A stretch of DNA of 7,643 nucleotides from Acidobacteriota bacterium (GTDB lineage: Bacteria > Acidobacteriota > Thermoanaerobaculia > Multivoradales > JAHEKO01), in NCBI GenBank assembly GCA_024638355.1, contig JAHEKO010000175.1, positions 1-7,643 on the forward strand, given 5' to 3'. Position 1 is the first letter of the stretch, and each line of letters begins with the position of its first letter. The notes under the pieces are model-generated. The model was given only the letters and a program-made list of their open reading frames with translations, was not told the origin of the DNA and did no database searches. A program made the position numbers and the translations under genes. Positions 1-5,736 of the stretch are shown here, piece by piece.

Positions 1-227
1 AGCTTGCGGACCTGCGCCGGACGGGCATCGGTCGCGACGTCGTAGTCCTTGGGCGATCGAGCGAGCAGCAGGTCGCGAACCGCGCCGCCCACGAGGTACC
101 CCCGGTGCGACGACCGGTGCAGCCGGTAGAGCACCTTGAGGGCGCTCTCCTGGATCGCCTTGCGCGAGATCGAGTGGTCGGGGCGGCCGACGATCAGTGG
201 GGATTCCTCTGCCGGTCGAGCCTTCAC
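1..227 (-). CDS. pcnB: Poly(A) polymerase / CCA tRNA nucleotidyltransferase family, N-terminal fragment
   Basis: Class II nucleotidyltransferase that adds nucleotides to RNA 3' ends: poly(A) tails if PcnB, the CCA end of tRNA if Cca. Only the first 75 codons are present; the rest lies beyond the left edge. The fragment has the PcnB-like lead-in HSISRKAIQESALKVLYRL (residues 18-36), then the nucleotide-binding GGAVRD (47-52) and the metal-binding DYDV (61-64), followed by ATDARPAQVRKL. The HSISR...ALKVLYRL stretch is typical of PcnB rather than short Cca enzymes, so I favour pcnB. The GTG start at 225-227 is well fixed: an in-frame TAA lies four codons upstream (237-239). No Shine-Dalgarno is visible, but a perfect TATAAT ends eight bases before the start, so the mRNA may be leaderless. 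Family assignment is strong; the PcnB/Cca choice is less so. Confidence 0.9.
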   Translation of the reverse strand, partial: MKARPAEESPLIVGRPDHSISRKAIQESALKVLYRLHRSSHRGYLVGGAVRDLLLARSPKDYDVATDARPAQVRK

Positions 228-235
228 CTGAGGCG

Positions 236-241
236 ATTATA
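236..241 (-). promoter_or_regulatory. Putative -10 box (TATAAT) of pcnB, leaderless arrangement
   Basis: A perfect TATAAT on the minus strand is separated from the GTG of pcnB by eight bases (CGCCTCAG). A start site 7-8 bases after the -10 would put the mRNA 5' end at or within a base or two of the start codon. No -35 hexamer resembling TTGACA is seen 16-18 bases upstream. It lies in the 54-base gap after the upstream secreted-protein gene. Confidence 0.5.
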
Positions 242-281
242 CGGGCGGCGCGCCGACTCGCTGGAGCCGCTCGCGGCCGGC

Positions 282-845
282 TCAGCGATACGGACAGTAG
301 CGCGGCTCGTGATGCCGGTGCCGCGGCGGGTAGTCGCCGCGGTAGCGGTGCTCGTCGCGGCCGTAGTCCCGTTGTCCGCGCCCGCGGTAGCCGTAGTCGC
401 GATGACCGCGCCCGCGTTGGCCGTAGTCGCGATGACCGCGCCCGCGGTAGCCGTAGTCGCGATGACCGTAGTCGCGCCCGCGACCCGGATAGCGGTCGTA
501 GCCCGGCCCGCGATAGTAGTCCCACGCGCGGGCCGGATGGAACCGGTGCACCCGGAAATGATGCAGCACCAGCGGGCAGCCCGAATGGTGGTAGATGTAG
601 CCGGAGCGCTTCAAGCAGTACGACCCGCACCCATACCCGGCATGGCTCGGGGAATGCCGCGTGCGGTAGTAGTACGGCCCCAGATGGTCGCGGGCGTGAT
701 CGAAGGCCAGCGAGAACTCGAGGCCGCCGACCCGAAACCCGCCGCCGATGTACCAATCGCCTGCCGCGGCGGGTGTCGGGGCACCGGGGCCGAGGCTCAT
801 CGCGAGTCCGAGGAGAAGGGCTGTACCAAGGAGCGATCTCTTCAT
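282..845 (-). CDS. Secreted Arg/Gly/Tyr/His-rich repeat protein, unknown function
   Basis: I do not recognise a named family. The 187-residue product starts with a clear Sec signal peptide: MKRSLLG, a hydrophobic core to about residue 19, and likely cleavage after APTPAAA near residue 28. Next comes WYIGGGFRVGGLEFSLAFDH (31-50), which alternates like a beta strand. A Cys/His-rich part follows (Cys73, Cys77, Cys90, with several HH pairs). Residues 120-187 are low-complexity and basic, with three tandem decapeptides YG(Y/Q)RGRG(H/Q)RD at 131-160; the last cysteine is Cys184. The start is supported by AGGAGG (853-858) seven bases upstream. The His/Cys content could bind metal and the basic tail could bind polyanions, but neither is shown. 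The gene stands alone or may be read on toward pcnB. Confidence 0.75.
   Translation of the reverse strand: MKRSLLGTALLLGLAMSLGPGAPTPAAAGDWYIGGGFRVGGLEFSLAFDHARDHLGPYYYRTRHSPSHAGYGCGSYCLKRSGYIYHHSGCPLVLHHFRVHRFHPARAWDYYRGPGYDRYPGRGRDYGHRDYGYRGRGHRDYGQRGRGHRDYGYRGRGQRDYGRDEHRYRGDYPPRHRHHEPRYCPYR
366..469 (-). repeat. In-frame 30-bp tandem repeats encoding a Tyr/Gly/Arg decapeptide
   Basis: On the plus strand CCGTAGTCGCGATGACCGCG recurs at 391, 421 and (19 of 20 bases) 451, and a diverged copy begins at 361. The period is exactly 30 bases, so each copy adds ten residues, YG(Y/Q)RGRG(H/Q)RD, to the secreted protein without breaking frame. Copies differ by only a few substitutions, which points to recent expansion by slippage or unequal recombination. 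Confidence 0.85.
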
Positions 846-950
846 GTGTGCACCTCCTGAAGAGCCGGGGTTTCAGCTTCCGTGCCAGCCGCCTATAACG
901 CCCGTTCGGGCAGTCTCACCGCGCTTCCCCATCGGAGCGCCGGCCTTGAT

Positions 951-968
951 CGTCCTCGTGGGAGGACG
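951..968 (-). terminator. Hairpin just downstream of the hydrolase/OsmC gene
   Basis: A perfect seven-base-pair stem CGTCCTC / GAGGACG with a four-base loop starts three bases after the TAG (971-973) of the hydrolase/OsmC gene on the minus strand. There is no T-tract after it (ATCAAGGCC), so it is not a classic intrinsic terminator. It may be an mRNA 3'-end stabiliser or a weak or factor-assisted terminator. Confidence 0.4.
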
Positions 969-970
969 CT

Positions 971-2200
971 CTACTCCAGCTCGCGGCTGAGGATCTCGAC
1001 TTCCGAGTGGAGCGTTCGATGCACCGGGCAGCGCTCCGAGATCTCCATGAGCCGCGCCCGCTGGTCGTCGTCGAGCGGGCCCTCGATCCGGATCGCGGTG
1101 CGCAGCTGGTCGATCTTGCCGCTCTCGCTCTCGCACCGCTCGCAGTCGCGGGCGTGGATCTTCGAGTGATCGAGCCGCACCTCGATACCCTGCAGCGGCC
1201 ATCCCTTGCGATCGGCGTACATGCGCAGGGTCATCGACTTGCAGGCTCCGAGGGCGGCCAGCAGGAGGTCGTAGGGGTTCGGGCCGCGGTCGCCGCCCCC
1301 GACGCTCTGGGGCTCGTCGGCGATCAGCCGGTGCCGGCCGAGGGTGATCTCGTTGGTGTACCCGGCCGGCCCGCCCCGCACCACCGCCTGCGCCCGGGTC
1401 TCTTCCTCCCGGCCGCTCTCGGCTGCCTCGCGTGGCTCGATGTAGCGGCCCGCCCAGGCCGCCAGCACCTCGGCGACGAACTCGGAGTCGCGCTCGTCCT
1501 CGAGGAGCAGGTGGTCGGCTCCGTCGAGCGACACGAAGCTCTTCGGATGCCTCGCCGCCTTGTAGATCCGCCGCGCGTGATCCACATCCACGATCTCGTC
1601 CACGGGCGAGTGGAGGATCAGGAGCGGCCGGCCGAGCCGGCCGATCTCCCGGCTCAGGCGCTGCTCGGCGAGGTCCTCGAGCAGCTGCCGGCGGACGGTG
1701 AAGCTCCGCCCGGCGAGCTCGACCTCGGCCTCGTCGCCCTCGGCATCGGGATCGAACCCGCCGGCCAGGAGGGTCGCGCGGACGTGATCGGTATCGCTCG
1801 GCGCGCCGATCGTCGCCACCGCGCGCGAGGCTTCGATGCGGGACGCGGCGGCCAGCACCGCGGCCCCCCCGAGGCTGTGCCCGATCAGGAGCTCGGGGCC
1901 GCCATAGCGCTCGCCGGCGAACTCGGCGGCGGCTACCAGGTCGTCGAGGTTCGAGGAGAAGTTGGTGTCGGCGAAGTCGCCCTCACTCTCGCCGAGACCG
2001 GTGAAGTCGAAACGCAGCACCGCGAACCCGCGCTCGGCCAGCGCCCGGCTGATGCGCACGACCGCCTTGAGATCCTTGGAGCAGGTGAAGCAGTGGGCGA
2101 ACAGAGCGCACGCGCGCGGCGGGCCGGAAGGCAGCTCGACGCGCGCCGCCAATCGGTCGCCCAGGGCGCCCTCGAACTCGACTCTCTCGGTGGTGGACAT
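971..2200 (-). CDS. Bifunctional alpha/beta hydrolase - OsmC family protein
   Basis: A 409-residue fusion known in many bacteria as bifunctional alpha/beta hydrolase/OsmC family protein. The N-terminal half (about 1-255) is an alpha/beta-hydrolase: AHCFTCSKD near 35-43, the nucleophile elbow GHSLGG with Ser109, the acid Asp201 in HSPVDE, and the base His230 in GADHLLL. The C-terminal half (about 268-409) is OsmC/Ohr-like, with its two redox cysteines in GACKSMTLRMYADR (Cys320) and CPVHRTL (Cys391). OsmC proteins reduce organic hydroperoxides through such a cysteine pair; the hydrolase substrate is unknown. A CERC motif (353-356) supplies an extra cysteine pair that could hold metal or take part in thiol exchange. 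The start has a strong GGGAGGAG Shine-Dalgarno 4-6 bases upstream. It diverges from egtD, in keeping with an oxidative-stress role (inference). Confidence 0.95.
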   Translation of the reverse strand: MSTTERVEFEGALGDRLAARVELPSGPPRACALFAHCFTCSKDLKAVVRISRALAERGFAVLRFDFTGLGESEGDFADTNFSSNLDDLVAAAEFAGERYGGPELLIGHSLGGAAVLAAASRIEASRAVATIGAPSDTDHVRATLLAGGFDPDAEGDEAEVELAGRSFTVRRQLLEDLAEQRLSREIGRLGRPLLILHSPVDEIVDVDHARRIYKAARHPKSFVSLDGADHLLLEDERDSEFVAEVLAAWAGRYIEPREAAESGREEETRAQAVVRGGPAGYTNEITLGRHRLIADEPQSVGGGDRGPNPYDLLLAALGACKSMTLRMYADRKGWPLQGIEVRLDHSKIHARDCERCESESGKIDQLRTAIRIEGPLDDDQRARLMEISERCPVHRTLHSEVEILSRELE

Positions 2201-2232
2201 GGATCTCCTCCCGGCTCGGGTTGTGGGCGATG

Positions 2233-2238
2233 ATTCTA
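2233..2238 (-). promoter_or_regulatory. Putative -10 box (TAGAAT) for the hydrolase/OsmC gene
   Basis: In the divergent gap (2201-2286) the minus strand reads TAGAAT, one mismatch from TATAAT. It would give a 5' leader of about 25 bases containing the GGGAGGAG ribosome site. No convincing -35 is seen, so the call rests on position and the hexamer only. Confidence 0.35.
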
Positions 2239-2271
2239 GCCCGTGGGCCGGGAACGCTCTTCCGCCCGGTC

Positions 2272-2277
2272 TACACT
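2272..2277 (+). promoter_or_regulatory. Putative -10 box (TACACT) of egtD
   Basis: TACACT lies six bases before GTG 2284 and nine before ATG 2287, leaving no room for a Shine-Dalgarno. This fits a leaderless or near-leaderless mRNA, as for pcnB. No clear -35 is visible. Confidence 0.4.
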
Positions 2278-2286
2278 AGAACCGTG

Positions 2287-3279
2287 ATGGGCGGCGGCGG
2301 CAGCGACGGCTCGAGGCTCACCTTTGATGTGCTGGCGGGGGCTCGGGACCTGGAGCGCGAGGGCGAGGAGCTCCGCCGGCTGCTCGGCGAGCGCCCGCGC
2401 AGCATTCCCTCGCACTACTTCTACGACGGGCGCGGCTCGCGGCTGTTCGACCAGATCACCCGCCTGCCCGAGTACTACCTGACCCGGGCCGAAGCGGAGA
2501 TCCTCGAGCGAGAGGCCGACCACATCATCGCGCGCGCCGGCGCTTTCGAGCTGATGGAGCTCGGCTCCGGCATGTCGACCAAGACGCGGATCCTGCTCGA
2601 CGCCATGGAGCGGGCCGACCATCTGCACCGCTACATACCTTTCGACGTCAGCGAGCCGGCCGTGCGCGACGCCGCGGGGGCTCTGGCCCGCGCCTATCCG
2701 GAGCTGAGGATCCACGGCGTGGTCGGCGAGTTCGACCGTCATCTGGCGGCCATCCCGCCCGGCGAGCGGCGGCTGGTGATGCTCATCGGCTCGACCATCG
2801 GGAACTTCGAGCGCGAGCCCGCCCGCCAGCTGCTGCGCAGGATCGCCGAGCCGATGGCCGCCGGCGATTGGTTCCTGCTCGGCGCCGATCTGGTCAAGGA
2901 CCCGGCCATCCTGGAGGCCGCCTACAACGACAGCCGGGGAGTCACCGCAGAGTTCAACCTGAACATTCTGAGCGTCGTCAACGAGGCGTTCGACGGCGAC
3001 TTCCCCACCGAGCTCTACCGGCACCGGGCGTTCTACGACCGCAAGCGGGAGCGGATCGAGATGCGCCTGGTCGCCGACCGCGCCCACCGGGTCGAGCTCG
3101 CCGGCCTCGGTCTCAACCTCGAGATCGCGGCGGGCGAAGAGATTCGCACCGAGATCAGCTGCAAGTACCGCCGCGAGGTGATCGAAGAGCTGCTCGCGGG
3201 GAGCGGCTTCGGGCTCGCCGACTGGCTCACCGACGGCGAGGAGCTGTTCGGCCTGGCCCTGGCTCGCCGCGAGGGCTAG
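2287..3279 (+). CDS. egtD: L-histidine N(alpha)-methyltransferase (EgtD-like)
   Basis: SAM-dependent enzyme that trimethylates the amino group of histidine to hercynine, the first step of ergothioneine synthesis. The 330-residue product spans the whole family fold (DUF2260/Methyltransf_33): FYDGRGSRLFDQITRLPEYY (45-64); the SAM loop MELGSGMSTKT (90-100); FDVSEPAV with Asp120; LIGSTIGNFE (166-175); the histidine-pocket segments YNDSRGVTAEFNLNILSVVN (213-232); and RTEISCKYR (287-295), whose E-x-S (Glu289, Ser291) matches the Glu/Ser pair that sets histidine specificity in the mycobacterial enzyme. The start is uncertain: ATG 2287 or GTG 2284 follow a -10-like TACACT directly. ATG 2221 would add 22 residues with no family resemblance across the promoter. 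No egtB, egtC or egtE is in the window. The gene is monocistronic and convergent with the next. Confidence 0.93.
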   Translation: MGGGGSDGSRLTFDVLAGARDLEREGEELRRLLGERPRSIPSHYFYDGRGSRLFDQITRLPEYYLTRAEAEILEREADHIIARAGAFELMELGSGMSTKTRILLDAMERADHLHRYIPFDVSEPAVRDAAGALARAYPELRIHGVVGEFDRHLAAIPPGERRLVMLIGSTIGNFEREPARQLLRRIAEPMAAGDWFLLGADLVKDPAILEAAYNDSRGVTAEFNLNILSVVNEAFDGDFPTELYRHRAFYDRKRERIEMRLVADRAHRVELAGLGLNLEIAAGEEIRTEISCKYRREVIEELLAGSGFGLADWLTDGEELFGLALARREG

Positions 3280-3301
3280 CCGAAGCGGCGCGAAGCGAGC
3301 C
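3261..3301. terminator. Bidirectional hairpin between convergent genes
   Basis: GGCTCGC-CGCG (3261-3271) pairs with CGCG-AA-GCGAGCC (3289-3301), eleven pairs with a two-base bulge. The loop holds the palindrome GGCTAGCC (3274-3281) with the egtD stop codon. The structure bridges the 21-base gap between egtD and the facing small gene. On the plus side a weak pyrimidine run (TATTCCTCTT) follows, so it may end egtD transcription; no T-run follows on the minus side. Confidence 0.4.
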
Positions 3302-3573
3302 TATTCCTCTTCGCCGGCCTGCTCCTCGGCCGGAGGCGGGGGCAGCACCTCCACCGCCGGCTCCCACCACGCCGCGCCCATTTCGAAGGCCTCGCCCTCC
3401 TGGCTGCACGGCGACGCGACGTGGTCCTTGCCGAAGCTCGGCTTGCCCTTGTGACGCCGCTGGAAAAGCGGGTAGACGCTGCCGCAGGCGTGACAGAACC
3501 GCCCCACCTCGCGGCCGCGGCGCTCTTCCGCGACGCTCTCCGCCGGTGCGGCATCCATCGCTCGGTAGGCCAT
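3301..3573 (-). CDS. Small CxxC zinc-ribbon-like hypothetical protein
   Basis: A 90-residue protein of unknown function. Its core is GRFCHACGSVYPLFQRR (24-40): Cys27-x2-Cys30, then His41, His51 and Cys56. This could be a one-site zinc ribbon, but a clear second CxxC is missing, so metal binding is a guess. The stretch AFEMGAAWWEPAVEVLP (62-78) looks structured, and the tail is Pro/Glu-rich and probably disordered. There is no signal peptide. ATG 3571-3573 is used; a second ATG lies at codon 6. No Shine-Dalgarno is seen, but TACGCT (3580-3585) ends six bases upstream, so the transcript may be leaderless. It faces egtD, and its promoter lies in the remnants of the broken gene upstream. Confidence 0.6.
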   Translation of the reverse strand: MAYRAMDAAPAESVAEERRGREVGRFCHACGSVYPLFQRRHKGKPSFGKDHVASPCSQEGEAFEMGAAWWEPAVEVLPPPPAEEQAGEEE

Positions 3574-3579
3574 GGGACA

Positions 3580-3585
3580 AGCGTA
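3580..3585 (-). promoter_or_regulatory. Putative -10 box (TACGCT) of the CxxC small protein
   Basis: The minus strand reads TACGCT, then TGTCCC, then the ATG at 3573. The six-base distance matches the egtD arrangement and suggests a leaderless transcript. The hexamer matches the -10 consensus at only the key TA...T bases, so confidence is low. Confidence 0.25.
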
Positions 3586-3611
3586 TCCGATCGAGGCAGC
3601 CGAACGGGACT

Positions 3612-4014
3612 CTCAGCCGCGAGATCGTGCGCGATGTCCTCCGCGCCTCCCCCGGGATCGCTGCCCGGCGGGTAGAGGGCCAGGAAGGCGTCCGCCTCGT
3701 CGATGACCGCCTGGATCGTCCCTTCCGAGCCGCTCAACAGGTTGAGCTTGGCGGCGCTCGCGCGCCAGGCGCAAGGAGGCGTCCTCACCGCAGAACTCGA
3801 GGAAGCCGAGCAGGGAGTCGAACCCGTAAACGACGCCACCGAGCTCGAACTCGACCGCCGGAGGTGGTGAGCGGCGTCGAGGGCGACACGCTGCCGCTCG
3901 ACGATCTCGGCGGTGAGCGGCGGGAAGCTGGTGGCGACGTACGATCTCCCGCGAATCGTCTCGCGTCACCGGCTCTCCCGCGCATGTGGCAAGTATCAGA
4001 GCCGTGACGGTCAA
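3612..4014 (-). pseudogene. Frame-disrupted exported-type hypothetical gene
   Basis: No single frame is convincing, but protein-like segments follow each other on the minus strand in alternating frames. First comes LTVTALILATCAGEPVTRDD (from TTG 4014, hydrophobic then Cys), then YVATSFPPLTAEIVERQRVA (from 3941, other frame). Next are VEFELGGVVYGFDSLLGFLE and FCGEDASLRLARE (about 3859-3765, first frame again). Last are AKLNLLSGSEGTIQAVIDEA and ADAFLALYPPGSDPGGG, ending near EDIAHDLAAE (about 3750-3612). The changes fall near 3943-3946, 3855-3868 and 3750-3768. Read together they suggest a protein of about 135 residues with an N-terminal export signal. I do not recognise the family. Either the gene has decayed or the assembly has several single-base errors here. 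The true start and end are unsure; GGGAGG sits 11 bases before TTG 4014. Confidence 0.45.
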
Positions 4015-4076
4015 CTGCCTTGCAACCTCCCTTGGCCTAGACACGGGTTCGATTCGCACTAGAGCCTCTTCCGAGC

Positions 4077-4498
4077 CTACTCGCAGCGCTCCGGCATCTC
4101 CAACGTGGTAACGGTTCCCTCCAGGTACCGCGCCCACAACCAATAGCTCCTTTCCCTGGCGTGACAGATCCTGCAACCCAACTGCGCCATGTTGCGATTA
4201 CTGCCGCCGGAAAAGACTCGTACACTGCTTTGCAGTCTGCGTCGACGAAGTCCCTCCAACGCTCCTGCGAGTCGTTTAGAAGGTGCCTACCCACAGATGA
4301 TTCTTCAAGGGACTCACTGACCTCGTCGAAATACCGGGCAACATCTGCAAAGGCCTCTTTCTCCTCGGCTTGCATGGATTTCTCTTGTTCTCGCGTTGTT
4401 TGCCCCGAGCAGCTCTGATCCAGGGCGGCGCTCGGAGAGCGCAAGAACACAAGCGCTACGACAAGCGCAACGACAATCGCAACTCCAACGGAATTCAT
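4077..4498 (-). pseudogene. LprI/DUF1311-like exported protein with a one-base frameshift
   Basis: The ATG at 4496-4498 has a GGAAAGGA-type ribosome site five bases upstream. A signal anchor or peptide follows (MNSVGVAIVVALVVALVFL, residues 1-19, cleavage likely near 25). The mature part has the spacing of the LprI/DUF1311 domain: CSGQTTREQEK (30-40), then SQERWRDFVDADCKAVYESF (77-96). The frame then departs. One base over, the domain continues as SGGSNRNMAQLGCRICHARE and RSYWLWARYLEG to a TAG at 4077. Adding one T to TTTT (AAAA at 4211-4214, plus strand) restores a product of about 140 residues with the expected C...GGS...C...R pattern. LprI in mycobacteria inhibits lysozyme; many homologues have unknown roles. 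This may be a real mutation or a homopolymer sequencing error. G+C is lower here (about 53-58%) than in flanking genes. Confidence 0.65.
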
Positions 4499-4726
4499 CG
4501 TTTTCCTTTCCAGCCGCGCTAACGGTAACCCGTGTAGTCACCATTCAAGAAAAGGTCCCCCTCGGCACGTCGCCTGTTCACGAGGCCTGCAGAGATCTGG
4601 CCTCCAGCCCTCCTCCAGCCATTGAATCCGATACGAATGAGCCGCCGTTGACCCCTGTTGGCGAAGCCGAGCAACCTCGAAATTCGTAGGTTGTCCTAGC
4701 CGAGATCGAACGTAAGACTCACCATC
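4499..4726. other. Intergenic stretch, no gene seen
   Basis: 228 bases between the end of the right-hand minus-strand operon and the LprI-like gene. It holds the LprI-like ribosome site and presumably its promoter, but I find no convincing -35/-10 pair, no strong terminator hairpin and no coding region with support. A plus-strand open frame across it is mainly the antisense of the LprI-like signal peptide. Confidence 0.5.
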
Positions 4727-5209
4727 TCACGGTAGATACTCGCGCAGATCCTCCGGCCTGGTGGTTCGCTCGAGCACCAGCCGGACCTCCCTGCCCGCCA
4801 GAGCCTCCGGCATTCGCTCGATCATGGCTTCGAGATGGGCGACGCCGCCGTTGCCGGGGAACCGGGCCAAGAGGACCCTGCAAAACTGACCGTCGTAGGC
4901 TCGAGAGAACGTGTCGGTCAGACCCCGCTCACCGGCGATCGGTGTCCCATCCGCGTAGGCCAGGGACCAGACGACGCCGGAGTTCTCCAACTCGGTGACA
5001 ACCGGGTTCCGACCTCCGGACGGCGGCCGGCCCGGCCAGGGGAACCGGAGGACGACGACGTATACCCAACCGTCGCGCAGCCTTCCCTCGGCTCGCGACA
5101 CCCGAGACGGCTCGAGTCTCACTCCCCACGGCTGGCTGTCGCAGGCCGACACCGACAAGGCCAGCAGCAGCGAGATCGCGCAGAGTCCGGAGCCGGTCGA
5201 GTGCCTCAT
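4727..5209 (-). CDS. Predicted lipoprotein, unknown function
   Basis: 160 residues from the ATG at 5207-5209. The N-terminus is a lipoprotein signal: MRHSTGSGLCAISLLLALSV followed by SAC, with lipidated Cys23 (VSAC lipobox). The mature part contains a beta-rich segment (DGWVYVVVLRFPW, 47-59), NPVVTELENSGVVWSLAYAD (68-87) and an alpha/beta tail ending in TRPEDLREYLP. No catalytic motif or known domain is recognised. A longer open frame upstream (to 5317) is rejected because it would overlap the preceding gene and bury the signal peptide. The start overlaps the stop of the Sel1 gene as ATGA, so the two are translationally coupled and probably work together at the envelope. Last gene of the operon. 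Confidence 0.75.
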   Translation of the reverse strand: MRHSTGSGLCAISLLLALSVSACDSQPWGVRLEPSRVSRAEGRLRDGWVYVVVLRFPWPGRPPSGGRNPVVTELENSGVVWSLAYADGTPIAGERGLTDTFSRAYDGQFCRVLLARFPGNGGVAHLEAMIERMPEALAGREVRLVLERTTRPEDLREYLP

Positions 5210-5736
5210 TGCAGGGCCGTCCCCACCACCGGATGGATGGCGTTTCGTCGAATCATCGCGCTCACGTCCTCGGGAGGGTCGCCTCGTTCCTCCGCCTCGA
5301 GGTGCCCATCCAGGCACTCCTTCGCGTCCGCCTCACCGTCCGCTACACGCTCCCAGCACACCGCCCTGTCCTCGTTTTTCGGCAGCCCGACGTGTCCCCA
5401 GCGATGGAAGAACGCCAGCTTCCTGGCCGCCTCCTCGTGGCCTTGACCGGCCGCCGCCCGCAGCCACTTCAGGACCTCGGCGTCGCGCTGCGGCTTCAAT
5501 GCATCGACCTGGTCGTCGTCCAGGAGGACAGCGAGCGAGAACTGATACTCCGCAAGCCCGGCCTCGGCACAGCTCCGGACCGCCTCCACGGCGGCTTCGA
5601 TGTCGCCTCGATCGAGCGCGGCTTCCCCCTTCTCGTTGGCTTGCTGGGGGTCGCGCTCGTCCACTCCCGAGTCGCTCGAGGAGCAACCGAAGATCAGCAG
5701 CAGAACCCAGGCGAGCAGCGGCAGCGGGCGGCTCAT
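5206..5736 (-). CDS. Sel1-repeat lipoprotein
   Basis: 176 residues. Lipoprotein signal MSRPLPLLAWVLLLIFGC with lipidated Cys18, then a Ser/Asp-rich linker. Helical repeats follow: QQANEKGEAALDRGDIEAAV (31-50) resembles a TPR-like helix pair. Residues 60-143 carry two Sel1-like units: GLAEYQFSLAVLLDDDQVDA with DAEVLKWLRAAAGQGHEEAA, and ARKLAFFHRWGHVGLPKNED with RAVCWERVADGEADAKECL. Sel1 repeats are protein-binding scaffolds. The start overlaps the stop of the upstream Vgr-like gene (ATGA), and the stop overlaps the next lipoprotein start (ATGA). Lipidated Sel1 proteins can serve as envelope adaptors or, near secreted effectors, as immunity proteins; which applies is not decided by the sequence. 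Confidence 0.82.
   Translation of the reverse strand: MSRPLPLLAWVLLLIFGCSSSDSGVDERDPQQANEKGEAALDRGDIEAAVEAVRSCAEAGLAEYQFSLAVLLDDDQVDALKPQRDAEVLKWLRAAAGQGHEEAARKLAFFHRWGHVGLPKNEDRAVCWERVADGEADAKECLDGHLEAEERGDPPEDVSAMIRRNAIHPVVGTALQ

Noticed and set aside
264..283. GAGCCG...CGGCTC inverted repeat at the end of the repeat protein gene
   Set aside because: Only six pairs with an eight-base loop and no T-tract; common by chance at this GC.
361..480. Regular 30-bp repeats that could suggest a CRISPR array
   Set aside because: There are no unique spacers; the repeats are contiguous and in frame within a secreted protein gene.
105..860. Plus-strand open frame with AVVAMTAPA-type repeats
   Set aside because: It is the antisense of the repeat protein. 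The minus frame has a signal peptide and a strong ribosome site.
900..911. GCCCG-TT-CGGGC short inverted repeat next to a TATA-like GTTATAGG upstream of the repeat protein
   Set aside because: Could be an operator beside a -10 box, but the stem is five pairs with a two-base loop and the hexamer is weak.
1007..2233. Long plus-strand open frame over the hydrolase/OsmC gene
   Set aside because: It is antisense to a gene with all catalytic residues; a side effect of high GC.
2236..3087. Minus-strand open frame opposite egtD
   Set aside because: Antisense to a clearly conserved methyltransferase, with no motif of its own.
4041..4062. tRNA T-loop-like GGGTTCGATTC that might be a tRNA remnant or attachment site
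   Set aside because: The flanking bases do not form the T-stem, there is no acceptor or anticodon arm, and no second copy was noticed.
4396..4689. Plus-strand open frame of 97 codons
   Set aside because: Half of it is antisense to the LprI-like signal peptide; no ribosome site or recognisable motif.
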